This document shows, piece after piece, positions 13,625-23,710 of a stretch of DNA of 35,602 nt. The notes beneath the pieces were generated by a model. It ran no database searches. It saw nothing but the letters and a program-made list of their open reading frames with translations, and had not been told where the DNA came from. How positions within the stretch are numbered: the stretch's first letter is position 1; each line of letters opens with the position of its first letter. The position numbers and the translations under genes are program-made. Source of the DNA: Verrucomicrobiaceae bacterium (GTDB lineage Bacteria; Verrucomicrobiota; Verrucomicrobiia; Verrucomicrobiales; Akkermansiaceae); NCBI GenBank assembly GCA_027485995.1, contig JAIXPW010000243.1:1-35602 (forward strand), given 5' to 3'.

Positions 13625-15055
13625 TCAGGCCAGGATGTTTTTCACGACCTCGCCATGCACGTCGGTCAGTCGGAAATGGCGGCCCTGGTGGAAGTAGGTC
13701 AGGCGGGTGTGGTCGATGCCCATGAGATGCAGGATCGTGGCATGGAGATCATGGACGTGGACCGGATTCTCGATGATGTTGTAACCGAAGTCATCGGTGG
13801 CCCCGTGGACGATGCCGGGCTTCACGCCACCGCCGGCCATCCACATCGAGAAACAGCGCGGATGATGATCGCGGCCGTAGCTTTCCTTGGTGAGCACGCC
13901 CTGTGAGTAGGCGGTGCGACCGAACTCACCGCCGCAGATGACGAGGGTGTCTTCGAGCAAGCCGCGCTGCTTGAGGTCGGTGATGAGACCGGCACAGCCC
14001 TGATCGACTTCCTTGGTGAGTTTGGGCAGGGCCTGAGGGACGTTGCCATGGTTGTCCCAACCGGGATGATAGAGCTGGATGAAGCGCACGCCGCGTTCCG
14101 CCATGCGACGGGCCTGGAGGCAGTTCGCGGCAAAGGTGCCGGGTTGCTCGACACCGGGGCCGTAGAGATCGAGGACGGATTTCGGTTCGCCTTCAATCGA
14201 GGTCGCTTCCGGCACGCTGGTCTGCATGCGGTAGGCCATTTCGTATTGGGCGATGCGTGACTCGATTTCCGGATCGAGCTCCTTTTCGTAGCCGATGCGG
14301 TTGAGTCCGGCGAGCTTGTCGAGCATGGCGCGACGTCCGCTGCCACAGATGCCATCGGGATTTGTTAGATAGAACACGGCTTCTTTCCCGGAGGAGAAGC
14401 GCACGCCCTGATAGCGGGAGTCGAGGAAACCGCTGCCCCAGAGGCGGGCGTAGAGCGGTTGATCGGTCGGCTTCTTGGTGACGAGCACCACGAAGGCCGG
14501 CAGGTTTTCATTGAGGCTGCCGAGGCCGTAGTGGATCCACGAGCCGATGCTCGGGCGACCGGCGATCTGTGAGCCGGTCTGGAGAAAGGTCATCGCGGGA
14601 TCGTGGTTGATCGCCTCGGTGAACATCGAGCGGATCAGGCAGAGATCATCAATCACGCCGCCGGTGTGGGGCAGCAGTTCGCTGAGCTGCGTGCCGCTTT
14701 TCCCGAAGGGGGAAAATTTGAAATGGGAACCGGCGAGAGGCAGGACGGCCTGGTTGCCGCTCATGCCTGTGAGACGCTGTCCGGCGCGGACCGAGTCGGG
14801 CAGAGGCTCGCCATTGCGCTGGCGGAGCAGCGGCTTGTCATCGAAGAGATCATGCTGTGCGGGGCCGCCGCTCATGAAGAGGTAGATCACGCGCTTCGCC
14901 TTCGGAGCGAATCCTGGAACGGCGATCGGGGAGGCCTCCGCGCCGAAGGATTTCTCCGAGAGCATCGAGCCGAGCGCGAGCCCACCAAGCCCGGCGGAAA
15001 GTTTCGAGAAGAAGTGGCGGCGGGTGATGAAGAGTGGATCGAGAGGGGAGGCCAT
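13625..15055 (-). CDS. DUF1501 protein with Tat signal
   Basis: 476 residues. Twin-arginine signal (TRRHFFSKLSAGLGGLALGS, residues 11-30), then the DUF1501 pattern: RVIYLFMSGGPAQHDLFDDKP, TEAINHDPAMTFLQTGSQ, GERGVRFIQLYHPGWDNHGN-like, CGGEFGRTAYSQG, GRDHHPRCFSMWMAGGGVKPG and HVHDLHATILHLMG. The fold is sulfatase/alkaline-phosphatase-like with many His/Asp metal-ligand candidates, but no reaction is established. In Planctomycetes and Verrucomicrobia it is nearly always paired with a DUF1549/DUF1553 cytochrome; here that gene ends 2 bases upstream (TGA-CC-ATG). Exported folded, likely to the periplasm or cell surface. The pair is probably co-transcribed. Confidence 0.93.
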   Translation of the reverse strand: MASPLDPLFITRRHFFSKLSAGLGGLALGSMLSEKSFGAEASPIAVPGFAPKAKRVIYLFMSGGPAQHDLFDDKPLLRQRNGEPLPDSVRAGQRLTGMSGNQAVLPLAGSHFKFSPFGKSGTQLSELLPHTGGVIDDLCLIRSMFTEAINHDPAMTFLQTGSQIAGRPSIGSWIHYGLGSLNENLPAFVVLVTKKPTDQPLYARLWGSGFLDSRYQGVRFSSGKEAVFYLTNPDGICGSGRRAMLDKLAGLNRIGYEKELDPEIESRIAQYEMAYRMQTSVPEATSIEGEPKSVLDLYGPGVEQPGTFAANCLQARRMAERGVRFIQLYHPGWDNHGNVPQALPKLTKEVDQGCAGLITDLKQRGLLEDTLVICGGEFGRTAYSQGVLTKESYGRDHHPRCFSMWMAGGGVKPGIVHGATDDFGYNIIENPVHVHDLHATILHLMGIDHTRLTYFHQGRHFRLTDVHGEVVKNILA

Positions 15056-15057
15056 GG

Positions 15058-18000
15058 TCAGCGGAGGGTGATGGCTTCGTCGAGGTTGATGACGGCATTG
15101 GCGAGCACGGTCGCGGCGGCGAGGTCGATGGCGGGAAGTTCGGCGGGTGGCTTGAGGTCTCCGACCTTGAGGTAGGCATCGGCCTGGGTGGCGTCCTTGC
15201 GGAAGGTTTCGAGCTGTTCGTTGAAAAGTTCGGTCAACAGACGCAGCTCGGCTTCGGTGGGCGCTCGGTCAAGCGACTCGCGGAACAACCAGCGGATCCG
15301 TTCTGTTAGATCGGCGCCGCCCTCCTTGAACATGCGAATAGCGAGTCCGCGCGAGGCCTCGACGAACTGCGGATCATTGAGCATGACGAGCGGTTGCAGC
15401 GGGGTGTTGGTCTGCTGGCGGCGGACGGTACAGACATCGCGACCGGGCACGTCGAAGGCCAGCATGCCGGGCGGTGGGGCGGTGCGCCGCCAGAAGCTGT
15501 AGAGGCTGCGGCGGTAGATGCCGGGGGCGGGGTCGCGCTTGTAGTCTGGCACGAAGCTGTTGAGGACTTTCCAACTGGCGGAGTCGGGCAGGTAGGGTTT
15601 GGCCGGTGGTCCGCCGATCGTGGGCTGAAGCAGGCCGGAAAGGGCGAGGGCCTGATCGCGCAGATCCTCGCCGGAAAGCCGCTTGGCCGGTCCGCGGGCG
15701 AGGAGGAGGTTGGCGGGGTCTTTGGCGCGAAGTCCCTTGGAGGCCTTCGAGTCCTGGGAGTAGGTCGCGCTTAGCACGATCTGACGGCAGAGGCGTTTCA
15801 AGTCCCAGCCGTGGGAAATGAAGTCGCGCGCCAGCCAATCGAGCAGTTCGGGATGGGACGGTGCTTCCCCCTGCGAGCCGAAGTTTTCAGTGGTGGCGAC
15901 CAGACCGCGACCGAAGAAATGCTGCCAGACGCGGTTGACCTGGACGCGGGCAGTGAGCGGATGACTTGGCTCCGTGAGCCAGCGGGCGAGGCCGAGGCGA
16001 TTCATCGGTTGGTCCTTCGGAAACGGTGGCAGAGCGGCGGGAGTGCTGCGTCCGACGGGCTCTCCGATCGGGCGGTCATAGGCTCCTCGATCAAGAATCC
16101 ACGCGGGCCGGGCCTCTGGCATTTCCTTCATCACGGGAATCTCACGCACGCCATCCACGGTCTGTCGCAGCTTCTGGCGCAGGAGGCGGAGGTCTGCGGT
16201 GGCCTTGCGGATCTCGGGATCGACGGCGGAAACATAGTAGCCACGCAGCAAGGCGAGACCTGCTTCATCGCGAGGAGTTGAAGCAATGATTTCGGCGAGC
16301 GGCTTGTCGGCATGCAGGGCCTTGACCTCGAGCGCGCTGATCGGACGGGTGTGGATCCGGACGTCATCGATGGCACCATTGCGCAGGCCGGAGTCGCGGA
16401 CGCGTTCGCCGAAGGTGACGCCGGGACCGCTGCCGCCGTTGCGGGTCAGATGGTCGCGGACGATCTCGACCGCTGCCTCGTTGCCATTGAGGTAAAGCTT
16501 CAATCCAGCGGCCTTCGAGGAGCCATCGTAGCTGACGCTGATGTGGGTCCATTGGTTGACGGGCACGAGGTCCTTGCTGCGGATGGCGATGCAGTTGCCG
16601 GGCCACTCGCGCGAGACCATCCAGCGCAGGCGACCGTCCTCGTAGAGCAACTCGAAGCCATTGTAGCCGGGGTCGTAGCCGGAGCTGTCGTGAAAGACGA
16701 GGGTGCGCTTGGCCTGCTCAGCGGGCTTCAGCCAGAAGGAGACCGAGAGGCTGTCCTCGCAGTTGGAAGCCTGATGCTTGCCCAGCGAAAGCGGATCATC
16801 GCCGGTGAAGGAAAGGGCCTGCCCGCGATGTCCCGGCACGAGCTTGTTCTTGGCGTTGGATTTCCCCGGGCGCTTGGGATCGACGGCATTGGTGAAACCG
16901 TCCTTGTCGGCCGCATCGAGATCGAAGGAGCCGCTGAGATCCACCGAGTCTGCGGTTGGAGCGGCGAGCCAGGCCTGGAAGGCTGCCTCGCGTGCGGAGA
17001 CCTGATCGTTGATCGCCTTTTCCGCCGCGGAGATGGAGGCGGATTGTTCGGCCATCGCGCCGTCCTGCTGGGGAGTGGTTAGAAACAGGCAGGGATTCGG
17101 CTGGATCGATCCGGTGCCGTGCAGGAGGCCCCATTCGTCGATGGAATTGAAGAAGGCCCCCATCGAGTAGTAATCCTTCATGGTGAGCGGATCATACTTG
17201 TGGTCATGGCAGCGGGTGCACTCGAAGGTCAGGGCCATGAAGGCGGTGCCGACGGTGTGGACGCGGTCGGCAATGCCCTCCTGGCGGAACTCGGCCTCGA
17301 CGCTGCCGCCTTCCTGGGTCTTGCGGTGGATGCGGTTGAAAGCGGTGGCGATGAGCTGCTCGCGGGTCGGATTTGGCAGCAGGTCACCGGCGAGCTGCCA
17401 GGTGATGAACTGGTCCCAAGGCAGGTTCTGGTTGAGGGCGCTGATGACCCAGTCGCGATAGGGCCAGGCGTTGGTATCAAGGTCGGACTGGTAGCCGAAG
17501 GAATCGGCATAGCGTGCGACGTCGAGCCAATCGACCGCCATTTTCTCGCCATAGCGGGGCGAGGCGAGGAGTCGATCCACGGCGCGTTCGCGGGCGTCGG
17601 GTGACTTGTCGGCGAGAAAGGCGTCGAGATCCTTCTGCTCGGGCGGCAGGCCTGTTAGATCGAAACTGATCCGCCGCAGCCAGCGTTCGGGATCGGCAGG
17701 TGGGGCGGGCTGGAGCTTCTCAAGATCGAGCCGTGCGGCGATGAAGCGGTCGATTTCGTTTTTCGTCCAGGCTGCTTGCTGGCTCTCCGGCACGGGCACG
17801 GAGGCGGGGAGGGGAGTGAAGGACCAAAGCGGTTGATACTCCGCGCCTTCCTCGATCCATCGCTCCAAGGTCAGACGCTCCGCCGGGGTGAGCTGGCGAG
17901 GCGACTTCGGCGGCGGCATGACCTCCTTGGGGTCGGTTTCGTGGAGCCGGATGACGAGTTCGCTTTCCTTGGGTTTCCCGGGGATGAAAGCGGAGGCCTT

Positions 18001-18207
18001 GATGGCTTCCTCACGGATATCGAGCCGCAGATCGCCCTTGCGATTGGCCGAATCCGGTCCGTGGCACTGGAAGCATTTGTCGGAAAGGATCGGTCGGATG
18101 TCGCGGTTGTAGGCGAGCTTTTCCCCTGCTGCGAGCGTGCCGGGCATCAGGCTGGCTGCCGCGAAAGGCAGGACGAGAAGGGAAAATTTGGGGCTGGAAA
18201 CCATCAT
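15058..18207 (-). CDS. PSCyt1-DUF1549-LamG-DUF1553 cytochrome-like protein
   Basis: 1049 residues. Signal peptide (about 1-28), a planctomycete-type cytochrome module with heme motif CFQCH (45-49) and [16 protein letters not shown], then DUF1549 (about 150-360) with a second heme motif CTRCH (330-334). A LamG/concanavalin-like domain follows (about 470-645; [42 protein letters not shown]), then DUF1553 (about 745-1005; [56 protein letters not shown]). These proteins are thought to take part in redox steps or polysaccharide handling at the envelope; the LamG insert suggests glycan binding. Paired with the DUF1501 gene just downstream. Starts 69 bases after creC ends, on the same strand, so read-through from creBC is possible. 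Confidence 0.93.
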   Translation of the reverse strand: MMVSSPKFSLLVLPFAAASLMPGTLAAGEKLAYNRDIRPILSDKCFQCHGPDSANRKGDLRLDIREEAIKASAFIPGKPKESELVIRLHETDPKEVMPPPKSPRQLTPAERLTLERWIEEGAEYQPLWSFTPLPASVPVPESQQAAWTKNEIDRFIAARLDLEKLQPAPPADPERWLRRISFDLTGLPPEQKDLDAFLADKSPDARERAVDRLLASPRYGEKMAVDWLDVARYADSFGYQSDLDTNAWPYRDWVISALNQNLPWDQFITWQLAGDLLPNPTREQLIATAFNRIHRKTQEGGSVEAEFRQEGIADRVHTVGTAFMALTFECTRCHDHKYDPLTMKDYYSMGAFFNSIDEWGLLHGTGSIQPNPCLFLTTPQQDGAMAEQSASISAAEKAINDQVSAREAAFQAWLAAPTADSVDLSGSFDLDAADKDGFTNAVDPKRPGKSNAKNKLVPGHRGQALSFTGDDPLSLGKHQASNCEDSLSVSFWLKPAEQAKRTLVFHDSSGYDPGYNGFELLYEDGRLRWMVSREWPGNCIAIRSKDLVPVNQWTHISVSYDGSSKAAGLKLYLNGNEAAVEIVRDHLTRNGGSGPGVTFGERVRDSGLRNGAIDDVRIHTRPISALEVKALHADKPLAEIIASTPRDEAGLALLRGYYVSAVDPEIRKATADLRLLRQKLRQTVDGVREIPVMKEMPEARPAWILDRGAYDRPIGEPVGRSTPAALPPFPKDQPMNRLGLARWLTEPSHPLTARVQVNRVWQHFFGRGLVATTENFGSQGEAPSHPELLDWLARDFISHGWDLKRLCRQIVLSATYSQDSKASKGLRAKDPANLLLARGPAKRLSGEDLRDQALALSGLLQPTIGGPPAKPYLPDSASWKVLNSFVPDYKRDPAPGIYRRSLYSFWRRTAPPPGMLAFDVPGRDVCTVRRQQTNTPLQPLVMLNDPQFVEASRGLAIRMFKEGGADLTERIRWLFRESLDRAPTEAELRLLTELFNEQLETFRKDATQADAYLKVGDLKPPAELPAIDLAAATVLANAVINLDEAITLR

Positions 18208-18276
18208 GGAAACGATCCCGCGAATACGTGGAGAACTGCGCGATCTTGCTTTGCGGTTGAATGGGATTCACCGCGA

Positions 18277-19716
18277 TCAACGGAAGACCGGAAGCTTCAG
18301 AACGGCCACCGTGCCGCCTCCCTCTGCGGGGTCGAGCTGGATCGTGCCGCCGTGGACGTCGGCGGCTTCCTTCACGAGGGTGAGTCCGAGGCCGGTGCCT
18401 TTCCGTCCGGAGGTGTGGTGGCGGAGCGAGTAGAAGCGCTCGAAGATGCGCTGCTGGGCGTAGTCCGGAATGCCGGAGCCGTGGTCGCGGATGATGAGCG
18501 AGATCCAGTCGTCCGCCTGATCGAGCGTGATGTCGATGGTCGCGCCAATCGGGGAGAAATCGATGGCGTTTTCCAGAAGGTTGGTGATGGCGGCGCGGAG
18601 GATGAAGGCATCTCCGCGCACGCTGGCTTCAGACTCCGGGGGAGAAAAGGCGAGGCGGACGCGGGCGAGTTCGGCGAGCGGGGCGGCCTGGTCAATGGCG
18701 CGGCTGACGACGGTGCGGAGGTCGAGTTCCTCAGCGGATTCGAGCCTGGCCTTGCTTTCGATGGCGGCGAGTTCGAGGAGGCGGTTGATCAATCGTTCGG
18801 TGCGGGAGGTTTCGGCGCGGATGTTTTCGAGGAAGCGCTTTCGGGTTTCCGTGGGCATGTCCTCGTCGAGCAGTTCCGCCGCTCCGCGGATGGCGGCGAG
18901 GGGGCTTTTCATCTCGTGGGTGAGGGTCTGGATGTAGTGCTCGGCATAGCGGCGGCCTTCGAGGGCCTCGCGCATCGATTCGAGGGCGTGGGCGAGGGAG
19001 TTGACCTCGCGACCGATGCCGAGGGCGGGGAGCTTGGGGCGTTCGCCGCGTTCGATGGCCCGGGCGTAGGCGGTGATTTTTCCGAGCGGGTGAAAGACCC
19101 AGAGGAACACGACCACGATCAGGAAAAGGATGCCGCTGCCGATGAGTCCGCAGGCCCAGTAGATGATTTCCTTCCGCTTGTGGACCATCGGCAGGGCGTC
19201 GGCCTTGGGCTTGAAGACGGTGAGGACGCCGGAGGGGTTGGCCTTGTCCCCGACCGGAGCCGAGATGTAGAGCACCGAAGTGGAGAGGTCTCCCGGGCCG
19301 TCCCGAGTGCAGCGGGAGCCGTAGTCGCCGCGCAAGGTAAGGGCCACGTCACGCATACGGGAGTAGTCCATGCCTTCCCGGCGTCCATGTTCCGAGTCGA
19401 ACACGACCATTCCCCTGGCATCGGTGAGGTAGGCGTCGAGGCCGACGTGCTCCTTGTGGTGATCGAAGATCCAGGCGTCGAACCTGCGGTCGTGGGCACC
19501 GTCGAAGACCGCCCGCAGGCGTTCGATGTCGAGATGGTCGTGTTTCATGTCGTCCTCGACCAGTTCGGCGAGCAGGTGGGCGGCATCGACCATCACCTCC
19601 TCGGTGGCCTGGAAAGTCTGGGGCTCGACATCCGAGAGGAAATGGATGGCGAGCTGATAGAATCCAGCCGCGATGATGACGACGATGAGGACGAGGGTGA
19701 CGCGGGTGAGGCGCAT
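18277..19716 (-). CDS. creC: Sensor histidine kinase CreC
   Basis: 479 residues. N-terminal TM helix (about 5-25), periplasmic sensor domain 26-180 with the CreC-typical TDARGMVVFDS and DYSRMRDVALTLRGDYGSR, second TM (about 187-210), then HAMP. Kinase core: H box LTHEMKSPLAAIRGA with His267, N box NLLENAIDFSP, G1 DHGSGIPD, F box RIFERFYSLR and G2 GTGLGLTLVKEA. Phosphorylates CreB in response to an envelope or metabolic cue; in E. coli the trigger is still debated (fermentation, minimal medium). Begins 4 bases after the creB stop. No creD is present; the VIT/vWA, exosortase and membrane genes occupy its place as candidate targets. The histidine kinase of the proteobacterial dedicated sortase system is a close alternative relative. 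Confidence 0.9.
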   Translation of the reverse strand: MRLTRVTLVLIVVIIAAGFYQLAIHFLSDVEPQTFQATEEVMVDAAHLLAELVEDDMKHDHLDIERLRAVFDGAHDRRFDAWIFDHHKEHVGLDAYLTDARGMVVFDSEHGRREGMDYSRMRDVALTLRGDYGSRCTRDGPGDLSTSVLYISAPVGDKANPSGVLTVFKPKADALPMVHKRKEIIYWACGLIGSGILFLIVVVFLWVFHPLGKITAYARAIERGERPKLPALGIGREVNSLAHALESMREALEGRRYAEHYIQTLTHEMKSPLAAIRGAAELLDEDMPTETRKRFLENIRAETSRTERLINRLLELAAIESKARLESAEELDLRTVVSRAIDQAAPLAELARVRLAFSPPESEASVRGDAFILRAAITNLLENAIDFSPIGATIDITLDQADDWISLIIRDHGSGIPDYAQQRIFERFYSLRHHTSGRKGTGLGLTLVKEAADVHGGTIQLDPAEGGGTVAVLKLPVFR

Positions 19717-19720
19717 GCGG

Positions 19721-20416
<696 letters not shown>

Positions 20417-20438
20417 GGAGTCATTCCAGCGGCGTTCC

Positions 20439-20465
20439 GTGAAATGCCAATGAAGAAGCGGCGAA
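20439..20465 (-). promoter_or_regulatory. CreB-type boxes upstream of creB
   Basis: Plus-strand GTGAA-N6-ATGAA-N6-GCGAA with starts at 20439, 20450 and 20461 (11-bp period). On the gene's strand the near pair reads TTCAT-TGGCAT-TTCAC, one base off the cre-tag. Only 22 bases before the ATG at 20416, closer than at the other two promoters. Autoregulation is suggested, but the position could also mean repression or a very short leader. Confidence 0.55.
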
Positions 20466-20618
20466 ATCGGTGGGGATGATCAAATCCCGCGCCTGTGCTT
20501 GATCGCCAGAGGTTTCGTCCCGTAGGTTGTTGGAAGTGAGCCGTCGCATCATCCCTGCAACCCCATTTCCTGCTTTGATGGGCTGGGAAGATCGTTCCCA
20601 AATTGATTTCCCGAACTA

Positions 20619-21791
20619 ATGGAGACGACAGGGGAAACGAGGGCGCTGAAGCTGTTCCTGTCGGCTGGCGAGGTCAGCGGGGACTACCAGGCAGCCCATC
20701 TGGCGAGGATGCTGGCGCGGCTGCACCCGGGGGTGAAGCTGACCGGGTACGGGGGCGACCACATGCGTTCGGCCGGTGTGGAGATTCTTTGCGACAGCGC
20801 GTCGTGGGGCTACGTGGGACTTGAGGAGTCCCTGAGGTTCAGGCCGAACATGCGCCGCGCCCGGGTCCAGCTCGCCGAGATGCTGAAGGCGGAGAAACCG
20901 GATCTGGTCATCCTCGTCGATGGCGAGGCCTTCAACGAGCGGCTGGTGGCGGTGCTTCGTCGGGAGCGGATTCCCTTCGTGCACTACTTTGTGCCGCAGG
21001 TCTGGTTCTGGGGACGCTGGCGGGCTCGGCGGATCGCCGAGGAGGCGGCCCTGATCATTCCGGCTTTCCAGAAGGAGCTGGAGATTTTCCGCGAAAGCGG
21101 GGCGAGGACCGAGTGGTTCGGCCATCCCCTGCTGGACCTGATCCCGGAGGTTTGCCTTTCCGCCGAGCCTGCTCCGGGTGAGGACACGCGTCCCATCGCG
21201 CTGCTTCCAGGAAGCAGGGTTCAGGAGATCGAGAGCTTGGGGCCGACCCTCATTGAGGCCGCCAAGCGCCTGCACCGGGATCGACCGACCCTGCGCTTCC
21301 TTCTGCCCGTGGCAGCGAAGCATCTGGAGCCGGCCATCCGGAAGCTGGTCGTGGATGCGGGCCTGGAGGACTTCGTGGAAATACGCGAGGGCTGGACCGG
21401 AGTCGGAGTCGCGGGCTGCCGGCTGGCGCTGGTGGCTTCGGGGACTGCCACCTTGGAAACGGCTCTCGCCTGCGTGCCGATGGTGGCCTTTTACCGTGTC
21501 CGGAGATTGACCTACTTCGCGGCCAAGTTGCTGGTGAAGACCCGCTTCGTCGCCATGCCGAACATTCTGCTCAATGAGCGGATCGTCCCGGAACTGCTTC
21601 AGGAGGCCTTCACCGTCGAGTCACTGGTGGCGGAAGCTTCGGTATTGCTCGATGATCCCCGGCGGGTCCAGGAAATGCGCCGCAACCTGGCCCGCATTCC
21701 GGAAGTTCTGGGCGGAAGAGGTGCCATCGAGCGAGCGGCCGCGGCGATCATTCGACTCGCGCTCGACAAGCGGACCGCCGCTGGTGCTTGA
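20619..21791 (+). CDS. lpxB: Lipid-A-disaccharide synthase
   Basis: Joins UDP-2,3-diacylglucosamine and lipid X to lipid A disaccharide at the inner face of the inner membrane (GT19). 390 residues, normal length. Motifs: FLSAGEVSGDYQAAHLA, FVHYFVPQVWFWGRWRARRIAE, WFGHPLLD, IALLPGSRVQEIESLGPTL, LVASGTATLETALACVPMV, MPNILLNERIVPELLQEAFT. First gene of a plus-strand operon; the next gene starts inside its last codons (GTG 21784). It shows that the organism makes lipid A or a relative of it. Confidence 0.95.
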   Translation: METTGETRALKLFLSAGEVSGDYQAAHLARMLARLHPGVKLTGYGGDHMRSAGVEILCDSASWGYVGLEESLRFRPNMRRARVQLAEMLKAEKPDLVILVDGEAFNERLVAVLRRERIPFVHYFVPQVWFWGRWRARRIAEEAALIIPAFQKELEIFRESGARTEWFGHPLLDLIPEVCLSAEPAPGEDTRPIALLPGSRVQEIESLGPTLIEAAKRLHRDRPTLRFLLPVAAKHLEPAIRKLVVDAGLEDFVEIREGWTGVGVAGCRLALVASGTATLETALACVPMVAFYRVRRLTYFAAKLLVKTRFVAMPNILLNERIVPELLQEAFTVESLVAEASVLLDDPRRVQEMRRNLARIPEVLGGRGAIERAAAAIIRLALDKRTAAGA

Positions 21792-22752
21792 ACCCCAACC
21801 CCGGCTGATCGTGGCTTCGCTTTTGCCCCAAACCCTGTTGGCGCTGGCCTTCATCAAGGTGCTGGGATGGCTGGTTGACGGACTGTTTCATCTCTGCCGC
21901 TGGTTGCCCGAGAGCTGGACCGCTGGGATTTCCAGACCACTGGGGCAGGCGTTTCACAAAAGGCTCCGCCCGCGGATCGTCGAGCAGGTGGAGCGGTCCC
22001 TCGGGCCGTTCAAGACTCCGGAAGCGGAGGAGGCCTTCTGGCGGGGGCATTGCGACCACTTCGGCCGCTGTGTTTTCGAGGGCTTCCATCTCACCTGGCT
22101 GGAAGATGACGTGATCCTGGATCGGGTCGAACTCGTCGGCGAGGAGCATGTCAAACAGGCTCTCGAGGGAGGAAAGGGTGCCGTGCTTTTCCTCAACCAT
22201 CTTGGCATGCCCGGAGCGCTGGTGGCAGGCTTTGGCATCCGCAACTACCTCACAGCCTTCGCCGGAAACCGCATCGAAACCGACGTTGCCGGGAAAATGA
22301 GGCCGCTCACCCGCATCGAAGCCCTGGTTCAGCGGATGTTCCGCCGCGGCCGTGTGGAGCGTGTACTGCTCGGGGAATCCCTGCCAAAGCGGATGTCCGA
22401 GATCCTGAAGGCCAACGGACTCTTCGGGATGTTCGTCGATTACCCGGTGGTCTGGAAAAACCTCCGGCCCATTGCTTTTGATCGCTGCCAGCTCACCCTG
22501 AACCTCGGCCCGGCCATCCTCGCCCTGCGGCATCGGGTTCCGGTCCTTGCCGTCACCGCCGTTCGCACCGGCCTCAACCGCCATCGCATTTTCATCGACC
22601 CGATTTCCGCGCCGCCCGACACCCGTGGGGTCGAGGCTGCGGCGGAATTGATGACCGCGGCCATCGCCCAGATGCTCCCTCACCTCCGAGAGCATCCCGA
22701 TCAATGGTGGCCCTGGGATCACGCGCCCTTCACCCCTCGTGCCGATGTCTGA
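21784..22752 (+). CDS. LpxL/HtrB-like lipid A acyltransferase family protein (1)
   Basis: 322 residues from GTG 21784, overlapping the lpxB stop by 8 bases; GTG 21811 is the alternative start. N-terminal hydrophobic anchor (LLPQTLLALAFIKVLGWLVDG), then the acyltransferase fold: GGKGAVLFLNHLGMPGALVAGFG, MSEILKANGLFGMFVDYP, NLGPAILALRHRVPVLAVTAV and the end HPDQWWPWDHAPF, which matches LpxL C-termini. The family adds secondary acyl chains to lipid A. The catalytic HX4(D/E) motif is not intact: His is followed by LGMP and then Gly. So the activity or the mechanism may differ, or the catalytic acid lies elsewhere. Its ATG-level coupling to lpxB supports a lipid A role. The frame extends further upstream within lpxB, but only from here is it family-like. 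Confidence 0.8.
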   Translation: MLEPQPRLIVASLLPQTLLALAFIKVLGWLVDGLFHLCRWLPESWTAGISRPLGQAFHKRLRPRIVEQVERSLGPFKTPEAEEAFWRGHCDHFGRCVFEGFHLTWLEDDVILDRVELVGEEHVKQALEGGKGAVLFLNHLGMPGALVAGFGIRNYLTAFAGNRIETDVAGKMRPLTRIEALVQRMFRRGRVERVLLGESLPKRMSEILKANGLFGMFVDYPVVWKNLRPIAFDRCQLTLNLGPAILALRHRVPVLAVTAVRTGLNRHRIFIDPISAPPDTRGVEAAAELMTAAIAQMLPHLREHPDQWWPWDHAPFTPRADV

Positions 22753-23707
22753 GCCCGCATTCAAGTCCGTGAAAAAGTCGGCTGACCCGCCTCCGTCGGC
22801 TGGTGAGATGTTCATCCGAAATCTCTTCGGCAGGTTCTACGTCATGTCGTTGGCGGTTCTGCGAAACCTGCCATCACGGCTGAAACCCGGCTACGCCAGG
22901 CAGGTCGCCAGATTCTTCCGCATCCCCGAGGAACAGCTCAGTCTCCGCAACGCGCCCATGGTCTTCGGTGACGAGGCTGCTGCAGCCATGTTGGAAAGCC
23001 GCTTCCAGTATCAAACGCGGCTGAAGATCGACATCGCCCACATGAAAGGGGCCGGGCCATCGGGAATCCTCGCACGGGTCCATGTCTCAGGCGTGGAGAA
23101 CCTTCAGGCCGCCCTGGCGGAAAAGAAGGGCGTACTGCTCATTTCCGCCCATGCCGGGACCTGGTGGCATGCCCCTGCGGTGGTCGCCTCGCTGGGCATG
23201 CCAGTCTCCTCGGTGCTTACCCGCTTCCTTCCGGTGGCGATCGTGAGTTTTCTTGAAGCGGTCGCGCGCGAGCTGAACTGCGCCCTCACCTTCGTCCGCA
23301 TGGGGGCCTACGAGGCGGCACGCGCGGCCTTCAAGAAGGGCGAGATCTTCTTCCTCTCCTTCGACTTCGCCTCCCGCTCGGACCGCAGCATCGTCGTCCC
23401 CATCGGCGAGAGGGCCGAGCTTCCGGTCGATACCGGCCCGGGAGTCATGGCGGTCCGTCACCAGGTTCCGGTGGTTTGGGTGGACACCCATCACGATGAG
23501 ACCGGGAAATCCTGCATCCATTTCCATCCAGCCATCCACGCCGGTCGCGACTCCGCCTATCCCAAGCCGGAATCCGTGCTTCTTTATTTGATGGAAAGGC
23601 TCAAGAATCAGCTGCGCAAGCATCCTGATCAATGGTGGCTGCTCGGCCACACTTACCTGCATGCACGAACGGAATCCCCGGAATCCCCAACGCCCACTCC
23701 CGACTGA
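22745..23707 (+). CDS. LpxL/HtrB-like lipid A acyltransferase family protein (2)
   Basis: 320 residues from ATG 22745, overlapping the previous stop by 8 bases. The acyltransferase fold is seen in KKGVLLISAHAGTWWHAPAVVASLG, FKKGEIFFLSFDFASRSDRSIVVPIGE, PGVMAVRHQVPVVWVDTH and HPDQWWLLGHTYLHAR. The HX4(D/E) motif is again changed: His-AGTW-Trp, where relatives read H-x-G-N-W-E/D. The two paralogues are only distantly alike outside the C-terminal motif, so they likely act on different positions or substrates. The stop is 3 bases before the P450 gene, so all four genes form one operon. Confidence 0.8.
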   Translation: MSEPAFKSVKKSADPPPSAGEMFIRNLFGRFYVMSLAVLRNLPSRLKPGYARQVARFFRIPEEQLSLRNAPMVFGDEAAAAMLESRFQYQTRLKIDIAHMKGAGPSGILARVHVSGVENLQAALAEKKGVLLISAHAGTWWHAPAVVASLGMPVSSVLTRFLPVAIVSFLEAVARELNCALTFVRMGAYEAARAAFKKGEIFFLSFDFASRSDRSIVVPIGERAELPVDTGPGVMAVRHQVPVVWVDTHHDETGKSCIHFHPAIHAGRDSAYPKPESVLLYLMERLKNQLRKHPDQWWLLGHTYLHARTESPESPTPTPD

Positions 23708-23710
23708 ACG

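Noticed and set aside
18220..18235. GCGAA-N6-GAGAA as a CreB box before the DUF1553 gene
   Set aside because: Two or more mismatches in total from GTGAA and no third phased box; too weak to claim.
23670..23707. GGAATCCCC repeat at the end of the second acyltransferase gene as part of the CAATCCN family
   Set aside because: The period is nine, with only two units; it looks like an ordinary Pro/Ser/Thr tail.
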